From a virus: a DNA stretch of 26,797 nt. The translations under genes were made by a program, and so were the position numbers. The notes beneath the pieces are model-generated. The model did not search any database, was not told the DNA's origin, and worked only from the letters and a program-made list of their open reading frames with translations. Positions within the stretch are counted from its first letter, which is position 1. The number at the start of each line of letters is the position of its first letter. This document shows positions 15,355-23,672 of the stretch, piece by piece. Location of the stretch: the IMG/VR virus record IMGVR_UViG_3300032282_003851, positions 1-26,797 of that record; one strand, 5' to 3'.

Positions 15355-17330
15355 GTGCACAACAACAAAAACCAACTCCAGCGCAAGAGGCGGCGGAGTA
15401 TTTATTAAGCGGCAAAAGACACGCGGGTTATACGGAGTCCGTAAAGATTTACGAGGCTTTGCGTATTCATATCGAGGGTCTTTATCCCGATCAATTAATC
15501 GCAACGCGTCGCCCAAACGAGAGCGAGAAAATTTGGAGATTTCGCAAAGACATTTACCAGCCGATAACAAAAGACACGCCAAACCGCGTTATAACATCGC
15601 TCGGCAAGATCCGTCGCTCTCCTGACTGGTCGATTAAATATCCCGACGCTCCCGCAAACTCAAAGATCGCGGAGGGCGAGCTTTTATCCGATTACCTCGA
15701 GAAAAATTATCCGTATCATACCAGTATAACAAACTGGGTATTTAAGATCGCGCTTAAGAGTATGCTCGGAGATCCGAACGCGCTCGCGGTTATTTTGCCG
15801 AGTAATATTTACGCTCCCGCTGGAGAGTACGTTAAGCCGATCGCGTTAATCTTTAACTCTCCGAACGTAATCGCGTACGAGGAGGGGCGCTTTGCAATCC
15901 TTAAGTACAAAGGATTTGACAACGATAAAGGCGGACGCGAAAATTATTTGATCGTTACGCCGACCTCGATCGAGTGGACGTACATAACAAATAAAAAAAC
16001 GATCGTAATCGCGGACTCATACGCTCATGATCTCGGTTATTTGCCCGTTATCCGTCTCGGCGGTACGTTTTGCGTTAATCATGGAGCGCAAACGATTTAC
16101 GAGAGTTACCTCTCTCCAATGCTCCCCTATCTTAACGAGGCGGCTCGAGAGTACTCCGATCATCAAGCGGAGATCCTCCAGCATATTTTTTCCGAGACGT
16201 GGGAGTGGGCGTCGCAAGGTTGTAATACTTGCAAAAACGAGCTCGGGATCTCGGTCGGACAAATTAAAAACCCGAAAAACGTAACGGGCAAATCCTTAAT
16301 AAAGTGTCCCGATTGCTCGGGGACTGGGATCTCGCCTTACAATAAGCTCGTAATCCGCCCAGCAAAAACAAATCTCGGAGAGCAACCCGCGCCGATCCCG
16401 CCGAAAGGCTTTATCGAGAAAAATACCGAGATCGCCCGTTTGCAAGACGAGCGGATCGAAAAACACCGATATCGCGCTCTCGCCTCGATTAACTTTCAAT
16501 TTCTCGACAAAGCTCCGCAATCCGAAAGCGGGATCGCAAAAGAGGTCGATCGGGACGAGCTTAATAATTTCGTTTATAATGTCGCCGAGACGATCGTCGA
16601 GGATCTCGACTTTATAATTAAAGCGATAACGGATTATCGATATATGGATCTTATCCCAAATACCGCCCAGCGTTACGAGATACTCCCGACGATCCCAGTC
16701 CCTCAAAAATTTGATCTCGTTAATCCGAGTTACTTAATCGACGAGTACGGCAAGGCAAAGACCGCAAATATGAGCGGGGTCGTTTTGTCGGCAATGGAGG
16801 CGGAGTTTGTCGCAAAAAAATTTATCGCCGAGCCCGAGCTCCTTGCGGTCTTGCAATTAACTTACAAGCTCGATCCGATCCCGAGCAAAACGACGGACGA
16901 AAAAATGAGCATGTATCAAAATAAAGCCGTAACGCAAGAGGCTTATATCGTCTCGAGCAATATTAACGCCTTTATAAAGCGGGCTCTTTTGGAGGATCGC
17001 GATTTTATGAGCAAGCCAACGGGCGAGCAAGTTGCAACGCTGGAGAGTTTCGCGCAAGAGGTAATCGATACATACGAAAATAATAAGGACTTAATACCGA
17101 CGCCCGACGGAGCTCCGAGCGCCGCCGATCTCAAATTTACGGTCGGAGGACTTACAAGCATGATCGAGATCGCGAAAGCGGTCGCGTCGGGTTTATATCC
17201 GCTTAACGCGGCGGTCGCTCTTGTTCAAGATCGTTTCGGATTAACGGAGGACGAGGCAAGAGCCCAGCTCGGCAATCCTCAAATAATAACAGATCCAAAT
17301 AAAGTTGACAACGTCTTAAAATTAACGTAA
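15351..17330 (+). CDS. Portal protein with zinc-ribbon insert
   Basis: A 659-residue protein opening the head block. The N-terminal third (EKIWRFRKDIYQPITKDTPN, then ITSLGKIRRSPDW) and the stem/clip region are of the portal type found in Bacteroidetes phages, and it is followed by the MuF protein, scaffold and capsid genes as expected. Residues 291-294 (CNTC) and 319-322 (CPDC, followed by SGTG) form a four-Cys zinc-ribbon-like insert, resembling a DnaJ half-site. The C-terminal region has long helices and ends with DRFGLTEDEARAQLGN. It forms the ring at one capsid vertex through which DNA enters and leaves. The ATG overlaps the preceding stop by 4 bases. Confidence 0.88.
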   Translation: MSAQQQKPTPAQEAAEYLLSGKRHAGYTESVKIYEALRIHIEGLYPDQLIATRRPNESEKIWRFRKDIYQPITKDTPNRVITSLGKIRRSPDWSIKYPDAPANSKIAEGELLSDYLEKNYPYHTSITNWVFKIALKSMLGDPNALAVILPSNIYAPAGEYVKPIALIFNSPNVIAYEEGRFAILKYKGFDNDKGGRENYLIVTPTSIEWTYITNKKTIVIADSYAHDLGYLPVIRLGGTFCVNHGAQTIYESYLSPMLPYLNEAAREYSDHQAEILQHIFSETWEWASQGCNTCKNELGISVGQIKNPKNVTGKSLIKCPDCSGTGISPYNKLVIRPAKTNLGEQPAPIPPKGFIEKNTEIARLQDERIEKHRYRALASINFQFLDKAPQSESGIAKEVDRDELNNFVYNVAETIVEDLDFIIKAITDYRYMDLIPNTAQRYEILPTIPVPQKFDLVNPSYLIDEYGKAKTANMSGVVLSAMEAEFVAKKFIAEPELLAVLQLTYKLDPIPSKTTDEKMSMYQNKAVTQEAYIVSSNINAFIKRALLEDRDFMSKPTGEQVATLESFAQEVIDTYENNKDLIPTPDGAPSAADLKFTVGGLTSMIEIAKAVASGLYPLNAAVALVQDRFGLTEDEARAQLGNPQIITDPNKVDNVLKLT

Positions 17331-17333
17331 AGC

Positions 17334-18944
17334 ATGTCGACCGCCCCCGAGCAATTAATTAAAGACCTCGTCGATAAGATTAAGACGAGCGTATCGGGTT
17401 TCGATCAATCGTTACCAGTTACCCAGCGCCAAATTATGAGCGAGGTCGAGTTGCTTATTAAGGGACTGGAGACAAATAACTCGGGTAATATTATCGCGAA
17501 CGCTCAAAACTTAAGGACGGTCGGGATAATACAACAAAAGCTCCAGTCGATAATTAGCTCTCCCGAGTATCGTCGATCAGTAAAGGATTATCTCGGCAAT
17601 TTTAACGACGTCGCCAAATTAAACGATAAGTATTACTCGGCTCTCTCGGATAATTATACAAGACCGCCGATCGTCGCCGAGCTCCAAAAGCAAACGATCG
17701 ACGCGACGATTAACTCCTTAACGGCGGCGGGTATATCTCAAAGCGTAACGAGCAAGGTGCAAGATATCCTCCGCGTTAATATTACGACGGGAGCAAGTTA
17801 CGCGGATCTCTCCCAGCAACTCCGCGACTTTTTAACGCAAAACAAAACGGGAGAGGGAGCGCTCGAGAGGTACACGAAACAAATTACGACCGACGCGCTT
17901 AATCAATACTCGGCGCAATACTCGAAAGCGGTCTCCGACGATCTCGGCTTTGAGTGGTTTCGGTATACTGGAGCGGAGATTGAGGACTCGCGTCCTTTTT
18001 GCAAAGCAATGATCGATAAAAAGTACTTCCACAAATCCGAGATCCCGAAACTCCTCGAGGGCAAGTTTCCCGAGTTCGCGGATAATAAGGGAGTAATTTA
18101 CGATAAAACTGGTCTCCCCGCTGGCATGGTTGCGGGGACGTCTCCCGAGACTTTTTTTACATATCGCGGCGGGTATAATTGCGGACATCAAATCGTCGGA
18201 GTGCCGACCGACTCCGTCCCTCCCGAGTACCGAAAGGCTTTGCTTTTTGGAAAGCTCGACGAGCCGATCGGTATAAAAACAAAACCCGCGAAAGCTCCAG
18301 CGCCGACAAACTTACCTCCCGACGCTCAAAAGGCGCTCGAGTTGCTTAAAAACTTTAAACCAGCAAAAACGATTAAGGAGGCGACAAAATTCGCAAACGA
18401 CGCAAAGCTCGCAAAGACCCCGATCGATTATAAGCTCGCAAAAGGAGCGGCGGCTTTGCAATACGTTAATGAGCTTAATGCCGCCTTATTAAAATTAAAG
18501 AGCGAGGGGCTCGAGGTTTACGATAAAGTATTTTTGTCAAACTCTCCGACAAAGACTTTCCGAGCTCAAAACTGGACGAGATACCTTTCAAATGGAGATA
18601 TACAAATGAGCCTCCAGCTTAATATCGGAAAAGACTTATCTCTTGCAAATTATAAGCGCGTCGCCGATTCAGGCTGGAGTATCTCGAGATCAATAAACGA
18701 TACGATCAATCATGAATACGGACATTTTTTAACAAAGCCGCCAACGAGAGCGGAGTACGATCGGATCGATCCTATACTTATGAAAATTAAGATCCCAGTA
18801 TCGGAGTATGGAGCGACTCAAGGCTGGGAGGCTCTCGCTGAAATTTACGCGCTCTATAAGAGAGAGGGCGTTGCTCCTCTCGAGCAAGACTGGATCGATT
18901 TTTTTAATAAATACTCGGCTAAAATAAAAATCCCAAATAAATGA
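17334..18944 (+). CDS. MuF-type minor head protein fused to a zinc metallopeptidase-like domain
   Basis: A 536-residue protein of at least two parts. Residues 1-295 are a phage head morphogenesis (SPP1 gp7/MuF) domain: helical first half, then WFRYTGAEIEDSRPFCKAM (208-226) and GGYNCGHQIVGVP (279-291), the Cys/His-bearing end typical of the family. A Pro/Ala/Lys linker (about 311-330) leads to a C-terminal domain with INHEYGHFLT: HEYGH at 460-464 is the HExxH zinc-peptidase motif, with a downstream WEALAEIYALY (498-508) whose Glu499 or Glu503 can be the third zinc ligand as in gluzincins. MuF domains in other phages carry toxin or effector domains in this position. Here the domain could process head proteins or enter the host with DNA. 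It overlaps the next gene by 4 bases. Confidence 0.82.
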   Translation: MSTAPEQLIKDLVDKIKTSVSGFDQSLPVTQRQIMSEVELLIKGLETNNSGNIIANAQNLRTVGIIQQKLQSIISSPEYRRSVKDYLGNFNDVAKLNDKYYSALSDNYTRPPIVAELQKQTIDATINSLTAAGISQSVTSKVQDILRVNITTGASYADLSQQLRDFLTQNKTGEGALERYTKQITTDALNQYSAQYSKAVSDDLGFEWFRYTGAEIEDSRPFCKAMIDKKYFHKSEIPKLLEGKFPEFADNKGVIYDKTGLPAGMVAGTSPETFFTYRGGYNCGHQIVGVPTDSVPPEYRKALLFGKLDEPIGIKTKPAKAPAPTNLPPDAQKALELLKNFKPAKTIKEATKFANDAKLAKTPIDYKLAKGAAALQYVNELNAALLKLKSEGLEVYDKVFLSNSPTKTFRAQNWTRYLSNGDIQMSLQLNIGKDLSLANYKRVADSGWSISRSINDTINHEYGHFLTKPPTRAEYDRIDPILMKIKIPVSEYGATQGWEALAEIYALYKREGVAPLEQDWIDFFNKYSAKIKIPNK

Positions 18945-19147
18945 GAAAAGAAACCCTCTCCGACGGATCTTTTACCCTTATCTCCGATCCTCCTCCTTGT
19001 ATCGATTGCAAGTTTGCAAACTTAAAAGCTCGGACATGTAAAGCGTTTCCCGACGGCATACCTCGCGAGATAATATCAGGAGATAACCAGCATACAAAAC
19101 CCCTCCCCGATCAAAAAAATAAAGTCGTATTTGAGCCGATCAAATAA
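18941..19147 (+). CDS. Small Cys-rich phage protein, probable metal binder
   Basis: A 68-residue protein with C20-x2-C23-x9-C33 and His51: PPPCIDCKFANLKARTCKAF, followed by PDGIPREIISGDNQH. The phrase CKAFPDGIP...I..G...H..P is one I know from conserved small proteins in many phages and bacteria, of unknown function. The three Cys plus His could bind one zinc. It overlaps the MuF stop by ATGA and is the last gene before the scaffold promoter. Confidence 0.75.
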   Translation: MRKETLSDGSFTLISDPPPCIDCKFANLKARTCKAFPDGIPREIISGDNQHTKPLPDQKNKVVFEPIK

Positions 19148-19166
19148 TTAACAATCGGTTGTTAAT
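19147..19166. repeat. Inverted repeat upstream of the scaffold-capsid promoter
   Basis: ATTAACAA-TCGG-TTGTTAAT: perfect 8-base arms around a 4-base centre, starting in the stop codon of the preceding gene and ending 21 bases before the TTG of the promoter. AT-rich arms make a poor terminator and there is no T run, so a repressor or activator site is the likelier reading. Confidence 0.5.
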
Positions 19167-19187
19167 AAAAAATAAAAGCGAAAGCTC

Positions 19188-19219
19188 TTGTTTTTTCAAT
19201 CTTTTAAACTTTATATTTA
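19188..19219 (+). promoter_or_regulatory. Bacteroidetes-type promoter for scaffold and capsid
   Basis: TTG at 19188-19190, 21-base spacer, TATATTTA at 19212-19219 (one base from TAnnTTTG). The scaffold ATG is 23 bases further on. A separate promoter here fits the high amounts of scaffold and capsid protein required. Confidence 0.7.
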
Positions 19220-19242
19220 CCCAAACTTAAAAACGTGCTCTT

Positions 19243-20115
19243 ATGGCAAATAATGTCGGCGAATTAATCGGAGAAATTTTCGGACTGGTCGGGATCGACG
19301 CAACGGACGAAAAATACAAGCCTCTTGTATCAATAACAACCCCGATCGACGCGGACACCGCCGACAAGATCTCGAAAAATATCCTTTCGATTGACACCGC
19401 AAAAATGAGCTCCCAGTTAAAAGCTCATTTTAAGGCGCAAACTCTTAACGGAGTGGACGCGCAACATGAGGAGCTCGCGACCGAGTACGGACTCGATCCA
19501 GCGGACGCCGCCGAGCTTAAGTCGATTAAAGATACTTTCGAGCGTAATAAAAAACTAATCGCGAAAGTAAAAGCCAACGTCGAAAAGTTAAACGCTGGGA
19601 AAGGAGATACCGCAAAGCTGGTCGAGGAAAACCGAAAGCTAAACGACGCGATCCTCGCAAGTAAAGCGGATTTCGATAAGAAACTCGCGGACATACAAGC
19701 GAACAAAGAGAGCGAGCTTAACGATTACGCGATTATGTCTCATTTGCGCTCGCTTAAATATGCAAACGAAAACGTCGACGCGGATATTAACGCGTTAACC
19801 GCAAAATCTGTAATACAAAACGCTCTCGCCTCCAAAAAAATCGGAGTTAAAAGAGACGCGACAAATACTTTGAGATTGTATCAGTTAGAAAATCCCGAGC
19901 TCGACTATCTCGAGAATCACAAACCGATCTCATTTGCCGACCTTGCCTCAAAAGAGTTGCAAGCGAAGAAAATGCTCGCAATAACCGACCCGAGCCGAGC
20001 GACGGGTAAAACTGGCAAAGACGCCGCTCCCGCTGGAGGTAAAAACGACGCCGCTCCCGATAACTCGGAGGCGATCTCTTTTTACGATCAGCAACTCGCC
20101 CAGTTTGAGCGATAA
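19243..20115 (+). CDS. Capsid scaffold protein
   Basis: A 290-residue, strongly charged, mostly helical protein directly before the capsid gene. Residues about 95-165 form a coiled coil (LIAKVKANVEKLNAGKGD, then LVEENRKLNDAIL), and the C-terminus is a flexible Gly/Ala/Pro-rich linker (GKTGKDAAPAGGKNDAAPDN) ending in a short helix (ISFYDQQLAQFER) that probably binds the capsid shell. This is the normal architecture of phage scaffolds. No protease motif (Ser-His or ClpP-like) is present in it. It starts a transcription unit under the promoter at 19188. Confidence 0.82.
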   Translation: MANNVGELIGEIFGLVGIDATDEKYKPLVSITTPIDADTADKISKNILSIDTAKMSSQLKAHFKAQTLNGVDAQHEELATEYGLDPADAAELKSIKDTFERNKKLIAKVKANVEKLNAGKGDTAKLVEENRKLNDAILASKADFDKKLADIQANKESELNDYAIMSHLRSLKYANENVDADINALTAKSVIQNALASKKIGVKRDATNTLRLYQLENPELDYLENHKPISFADLASKELQAKKMLAITDPSRATGKTGKDAAPAGGKNDAAPDNSEAISFYDQQLAQFER

Positions 20116-20163
20116 GGAAAAGCGACCGAGCCGCCTTTTTTACTTTTTTAAAACCTCAAAAAC

Positions 20164-21321
20164 ATGTTAGGATTTGCACCCGCTTTGTTACAACATATGA
20201 AAGTTGTCGCCGAGCAAAATTACGCGGGGATTAAAATTACCCCCAGCGGCTTTTTCAAAGCCCTTATCGAAAATAACCCAGCTTTACGCGTTGTCGGAGC
20301 TGGAGGCGAGAGTATCGACCCGTTAAAACTTTCAACGAAAGCGGGACATATTCGCGACGTAAAATTAAAATACCTCCCTCGTATTACCGACTCGCAAATC
20401 GGGACGGAGGATAATTGCGACAACGATCAAATTTTCCAGTATAACGAAATGGATCTCGCCGCGCCGAGCTTCCGTAAATTTTCGTTTTTCCTCGACTGGC
20501 GCTTTGTTGAGCGTTATCAGGAGGAGGCGAGCAAACTCGTTACTACTGGCAACCCGAGTACGTCGGTATTGCAAGAGCTTGTCGATCAAATTCAGCACGC
20601 GGTTAATGGTCTTGTCGTTTCAATGGATAAGGCTTTGCTTGCTCAAACCGTTTTCGGGACAAACGTAACGACGGGTAATAATCTTGCAAAGTCGATTAAT
20701 ATCAATAAGGACGGCAGCGTCCTCGACCTTTCGCAAGGATTGATCGAGATATTAAGCGACGCGCAAGAGAATGAGTTCAACGGAGAGCTGATCCTTGTCG
20801 GAAACGGACTTTTTAACAAATTCGAGATCGCAAAAGCGGGCGGAGCGTTAAACGGGACGGGTAACGCTATGAATTTGGCGGCGTTAAGCGGGTATAAATG
20901 GTATAACGATATTAACTCCGCAACCGCTATTAATTACGGAGCGAACGCGGTCGCCGCTTTTGCGAAAGGGACGGTCGGTTATGTCGATATTGACCGTTAT
21001 GTCGCTTGGAAAACTGGCAAATTTGGGAGCTCATGGTTTACGCAAATCATGTTACCAATAACCAGCGGCGACGGAGTTCAAACCATGACTAATTTTAACC
21101 TCCAAATAATCGAGAAAGATTGCCCGAGCGAAATGTACGACGGATATAATCAATCGAGCGTCGATCGCGGTTATCAGGTTATTATATCAAAGCGTTTCGG
21201 CTTGTTTCAGCAACCGAGCAACTCTTATCAGGCTGGAGATCGTCTTGTTAACAATAACGGATCTTTGCTTTATAATATTGCGAACGATTGCGACCCTTGC
21301 GAGGGCGGAGCGCTTAAATAG
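20164..21321 (+). CDS. Major capsid protein
   Basis: A 385-residue protein 48 bases after the scaffold, in the expected place. It has the N-terminal helix (LLQHMKVVAEQNYAG), a PRITDSQIGTEDNCD loop, a long helix-strand body (VVSMDKALLAQTVFG) and late segments such as YVDIDRYVAWKTGKFGSSWF and TMTNFNLQIIEKDCPSEMYD that fit an HK97-type shell protein. Cys85, and Cys376/Cys379 in the terminal NDCDPCEGG, are unusual for a capsid protein. Codon use shows more TTCG and CGT than neighbours, in keeping with high expression. A GC hairpin lies downstream. Confidence 0.85.
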   Translation: MLGFAPALLQHMKVVAEQNYAGIKITPSGFFKALIENNPALRVVGAGGESIDPLKLSTKAGHIRDVKLKYLPRITDSQIGTEDNCDNDQIFQYNEMDLAAPSFRKFSFFLDWRFVERYQEEASKLVTTGNPSTSVLQELVDQIQHAVNGLVVSMDKALLAQTVFGTNVTTGNNLAKSININKDGSVLDLSQGLIEILSDAQENEFNGELILVGNGLFNKFEIAKAGGALNGTGNAMNLAALSGYKWYNDINSATAINYGANAVAAFAKGTVGYVDIDRYVAWKTGKFGSSWFTQIMLPITSGDGVQTMTNFNLQIIEKDCPSEMYDGYNQSSVDRGYQVIISKRFGLFQQPSNSYQAGDRLVNNNGSLLYNIANDCDPCEGGALK

Positions 21322-21379
21322 TTAAGCGGCTTGTAAATGGTATTGCGGGGACGATTGATCGTCTCGAGGCTTAAGGGCT

Positions 21380-21406
21380 GGGGAGAGGGGAGCGAAACCC
21401 CTCCCC
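21380..21406 (+). other. GC-rich hairpin after the capsid gene
   Basis: GGGGAGAGGGG (21380-21390) pairs with CCCCTCCCC (21398-21406) with a 2-base bulge and an AGCGAAA loop. It is followed by GCAACTTA and A-rich sequence, not Ts, so it is not a standard terminator. It may protect the 3' end of scaffold-capsid RNA or reduce reading into the next genes. GCGGGG at 21345-21350 could pair with CCCCGC at 21403-21408 instead, an alternative fold. Confidence 0.5.
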
Positions 21407-21430
21407 GCAACTTAAAAAAAAATTAAAAGC

Positions 21431-22441
21431 ATGGCTCTCGATTGCTTGCGTAATTATGTCGGTATACTGGGTTGTGGCTTGCCCGAGCCCGAGAGCGGTT
21501 TATTTATTAACTCGCTGGGTATACCTCTCGAGAGTATCGAGAAACTCTCGACACCCGAGCAACAAAATTTTGTCGGCGTATGGTCGGACGTTCAAACTCG
21601 AGCGACCCGTCGTCTTAATACCGCGATAACCTCTTTTTTCTCCCAGCGATACAAACTTAACTCGATCCGCGAGATCGTCGCAATACAATCGAAACCCGAT
21701 CCGCTGGTTACAACTCCAGCGGGGGCGCAATGGAGAGGAGTTATTTACGCCGCCCGAGATATTAACGGAGATCCGTCGTCGGTTCTCCAGTCTTTAAATA
21801 TACAATCGGTCGCCGTTTATTGCCCGATCGCTGGAGCAACGATTACGCTCGGGATCTTTGACTTACAAACTGGAGCTCGCTTAATTACGAAAGTAATAAA
21901 CTCGTCTCTGGCTGGAGATAATCTTTTTAAGATTAACGCGGGCGGATATATCGGCGGATTTTTTATCGGTTATTATGCAACTTTTGCGGGAGCGGAGCTT
22001 AAGATCGACGCAAACGAGGACGCCTCTTGCGATTGCTCGACGTCTTGTTGCGACGGAGTATTAAAAGGCGCAACCGTCGACGGAGCAACCGTTAATGATT
22101 TCGATATCTTAACGCTGGAAACTTTAAATAATACTTTCTCCGTACGTCCGATCTTATCTTTATCATGTAGTTGGGACGGTTTGGTTTGCGGATATAAAAG
22201 TTATTTTGCAACGGCTTACTGGTACGCGCTGGGAGAGGAGCTTATGAGCGAGAGAATATACTCGGCTCGTTTAAATAAGTTTACTCTTATGGGAAAAGAC
22301 GAGGCTCTCGCCCGTCGAGACGAGTTTAAAGCTCGGTATCATGAGGAGTTAACCAACGCGATCGAGAGTATTACATTTGATACCTCCGATTGTTGTATCG
22401 AGTGCAACGAAACCGTAATAAAAAGGGAGGTTTGTTTATGA
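21431..22441 (+). CDS. Head-tail connector-region protein, Cys-rich
   Basis: A 336-residue protein after the capsid gene, where connector or adaptor proteins lie. The N-terminal 85 residues are helical and connector-like; residues 100-190 are a beta-rich insertion (VYCPIAGATITLGIFDLQTG); the C-terminal part is helical again. It has 13 Cys, clustered at 200-207 (CDCSTSCC) and 321-325 (CCIEC). Such clusters hint at metal or disulfide stabilisation. No signal peptide. It ends in an ATGA overlap with the next gene. I do not recognise a family; position suggests head completion. Confidence 0.6.
   Translation: MALDCLRNYVGILGCGLPEPESGLFINSLGIPLESIEKLSTPEQQNFVGVWSDVQTRATRRLNTAITSFFSQRYKLNSIREIVAIQSKPDPLVTTPAGAQWRGVIYAARDINGDPSSVLQSLNIQSVAVYCPIAGATITLGIFDLQTGARLITKVINSSLAGDNLFKINAGGYIGGFFIGYYATFAGAELKIDANEDASCDCSTSCCDGVLKGATVDGATVNDFDILTLETLNNTFSVRPILSLSCSWDGLVCGYKSYFATAYWYALGEELMSERIYSARLNKFTLMGKDEALARRDEFKARYHEELTNAIESITFDTSDCCIECNETVIKREVCL
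22425..22431 (+). promoter_or_regulatory. Shine-Dalgarno-like site fixing the start at 22438
   Basis: GGGAGGT six bases before ATG 22438, in a window where most genes have only A-rich leaders. It supports this ATG over the longer frame from 22390. Confidence 0.55.
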
Positions 22442-23034
22442 TCTCTCTCGAGACAAATATCGCCGCCGTATTAACGCCGATTATTGCAAAGCTGGAGAGT
22501 AACGAGCTCGCCGATCGCGTCGCGAAAGTAGTCGCGTCCGAAATGCTGGGAGAGATCCGCGTCCGTATTCATCAAGAGGGCAAAGCCGCCGACGGAAACG
22601 ATATCGGGCAATATTCGACCGAGCCTCTTTACGTCGGAGTAAAACAAAATCAAAATATCGGGCGCTCATTTGGAGCTCCGCTGGGTAAAGAGTTTAACGG
22701 AAAGCGCCGATCCAAATTTGAGAGCGGCAAAAAGGCGGGACAACAACACGCCTCGAGATACTTTGCGGACGGATATAAAGGTTATAAAACGACGATCGGC
22801 CGCAACCAGCTCGGGAGAGTTAACCTCTCGTTAAGCGGGCAACTGGACGCGCAACTCGTATTAATACAATCTCCTCTCGGCTGGGGTCTCGGCTGGTTTG
22901 ATTCTGAAAAATACAAAAGAGCGGTCGCCTTACAAGCGGCAAAATATAAAAAAAAGATTTGGGCGTTAACAAGCGAGGAGGCGGAGAAAGCCGTCTCGAC
23001 CGCCGAAAGGGAGGTACTAAATGCCTTTTCTTAA
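22438..23034 (+). CDS. Tail-completion / virion morphogenesis protein
   Basis: A 198-residue basic protein. After an N-terminal helix (LADRVAKVVASEMLGEIRVR) comes the loop IHQEGKAADGNDIGQYSTEP and a second Lys-rich region (GKRRSKFESGKKAGQQ) ending with a helix. The 'G...DG.DIG.YS' pattern is characteristic of HK97 gp10/virion morphogenesis-type proteins that close the head-tail joint. The ATG at 22438 overlaps the previous stop (ATGA) and has a Shine-Dalgarno-like site; the upstream extension to 22390 is discarded. It overlaps the next gene by 14 bases. Confidence 0.68.
   Translation: MISLETNIAAVLTPIIAKLESNELADRVAKVVASEMLGEIRVRIHQEGKAADGNDIGQYSTEPLYVGVKQNQNIGRSFGAPLGKEFNGKRRSKFESGKKAGQQHASRYFADGYKGYKTTIGRNQLGRVNLSLSGQLDAQLVLIQSPLGWGLGWFDSEKYKRAVALQAAKYKKKIWALTSEEAEKAVSTAEREVLNAFS
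23009..23015 (+). promoter_or_regulatory. Shine-Dalgarno-like site before 23021
   Basis: GGGAGGT five bases before ATG 23021, the same motif as at 22425, again where the gene start lies inside the preceding gene. It may let these two genes be made in step at an overlap. Confidence 0.5.
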
Positions 23035-23635
23035 GGAGCAAATCGATATTATAAACAAAAAGCTCTCGGAGGTACTTTTCTCCGACAAGCGATTTGCTGG
23101 GGCTCAAATTAACGGGGTCGCCTCTCTTGCAACTTATAAGGACGGAGACGCGATAAAGACCTCTCCCGTCGTAATGGATCAAAATTATGAGGCTCGCTGG
23201 GTAGGTCTCGACGATACTTATCCTCTTATAATTTATCATCGTATAACTGGGATCTCATACTCCCAGCAAGGAAACTCCGCTCCGCAATTCGGTCGGGCGA
23301 GTAATAAGGTATCGCAAGCCGCCGAGATTTATCTCGTCGTTTATGGTCGTTTTGCGCCCTTACAATTAACAACCGAAAAACTCGAGGCTTTGCTTGTTGC
23401 TGGCTTTCCTGATTTGGTCGGATCGGAGGATCTCGCTCCGCTGGGTCTCGACTCTATGTTCGTTACTTTAATCTCGTCAAACCTTAACTCGCCGCAAGTT
23501 TACGCGGGAGAGTATACGGGGACGCCTTTAAAAATGAGCGCGGAGGATATTCTTTTTGCCGTCCGATATCGTATTGATACGAGCTTTCGGAAAAATTGTT
23601 TTTCGATTTGCGATTGCCCTCCAGTATTGAGGTAA
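23021..23635 (+). CDS. Probable tail terminator-type protein
   Basis: A 204-residue protein between the tail-completion gene and the tube-like gene, the normal place of the tail terminator that caps the tube. Its N-terminus has an amphipathic helix (FLKEQIDIINKKLSEVLF), a beta-rich centre (YPLIIYHRITGISYS) and a late strand pair (ILFAVRYRIDTSF) before CFSICDCPP. This resembles the alpha-beta fold of tail terminators in outline only. The ending holds three Cys in five residues. The call is by order and size. Confidence 0.5.
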   Translation: MPFLKEQIDIINKKLSEVLFSDKRFAGAQINGVASLATYKDGDAIKTSPVVMDQNYEARWVGLDDTYPLIIYHRITGISYSQQGNSAPQFGRASNKVSQAAEIYLVVYGRFAPLQLTTEKLEALLVAGFPDLVGSEDLAPLGLDSMFVTLISSNLNSPQVYAGEYTGTPLKMSAEDILFAVRYRIDTSFRKNCFSICDCPPVLR

Positions 23636-23672
23636 TCGAGTACTATGTTTAAAAATTTAATACCTTAAAAAA

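Noticed and set aside
22390-22437. Upstream extension of the tail-completion gene from a TTG
   Set aside because: It lies within the connector gene; ATG 22438 has a ribosome site and a 4-base overlap.
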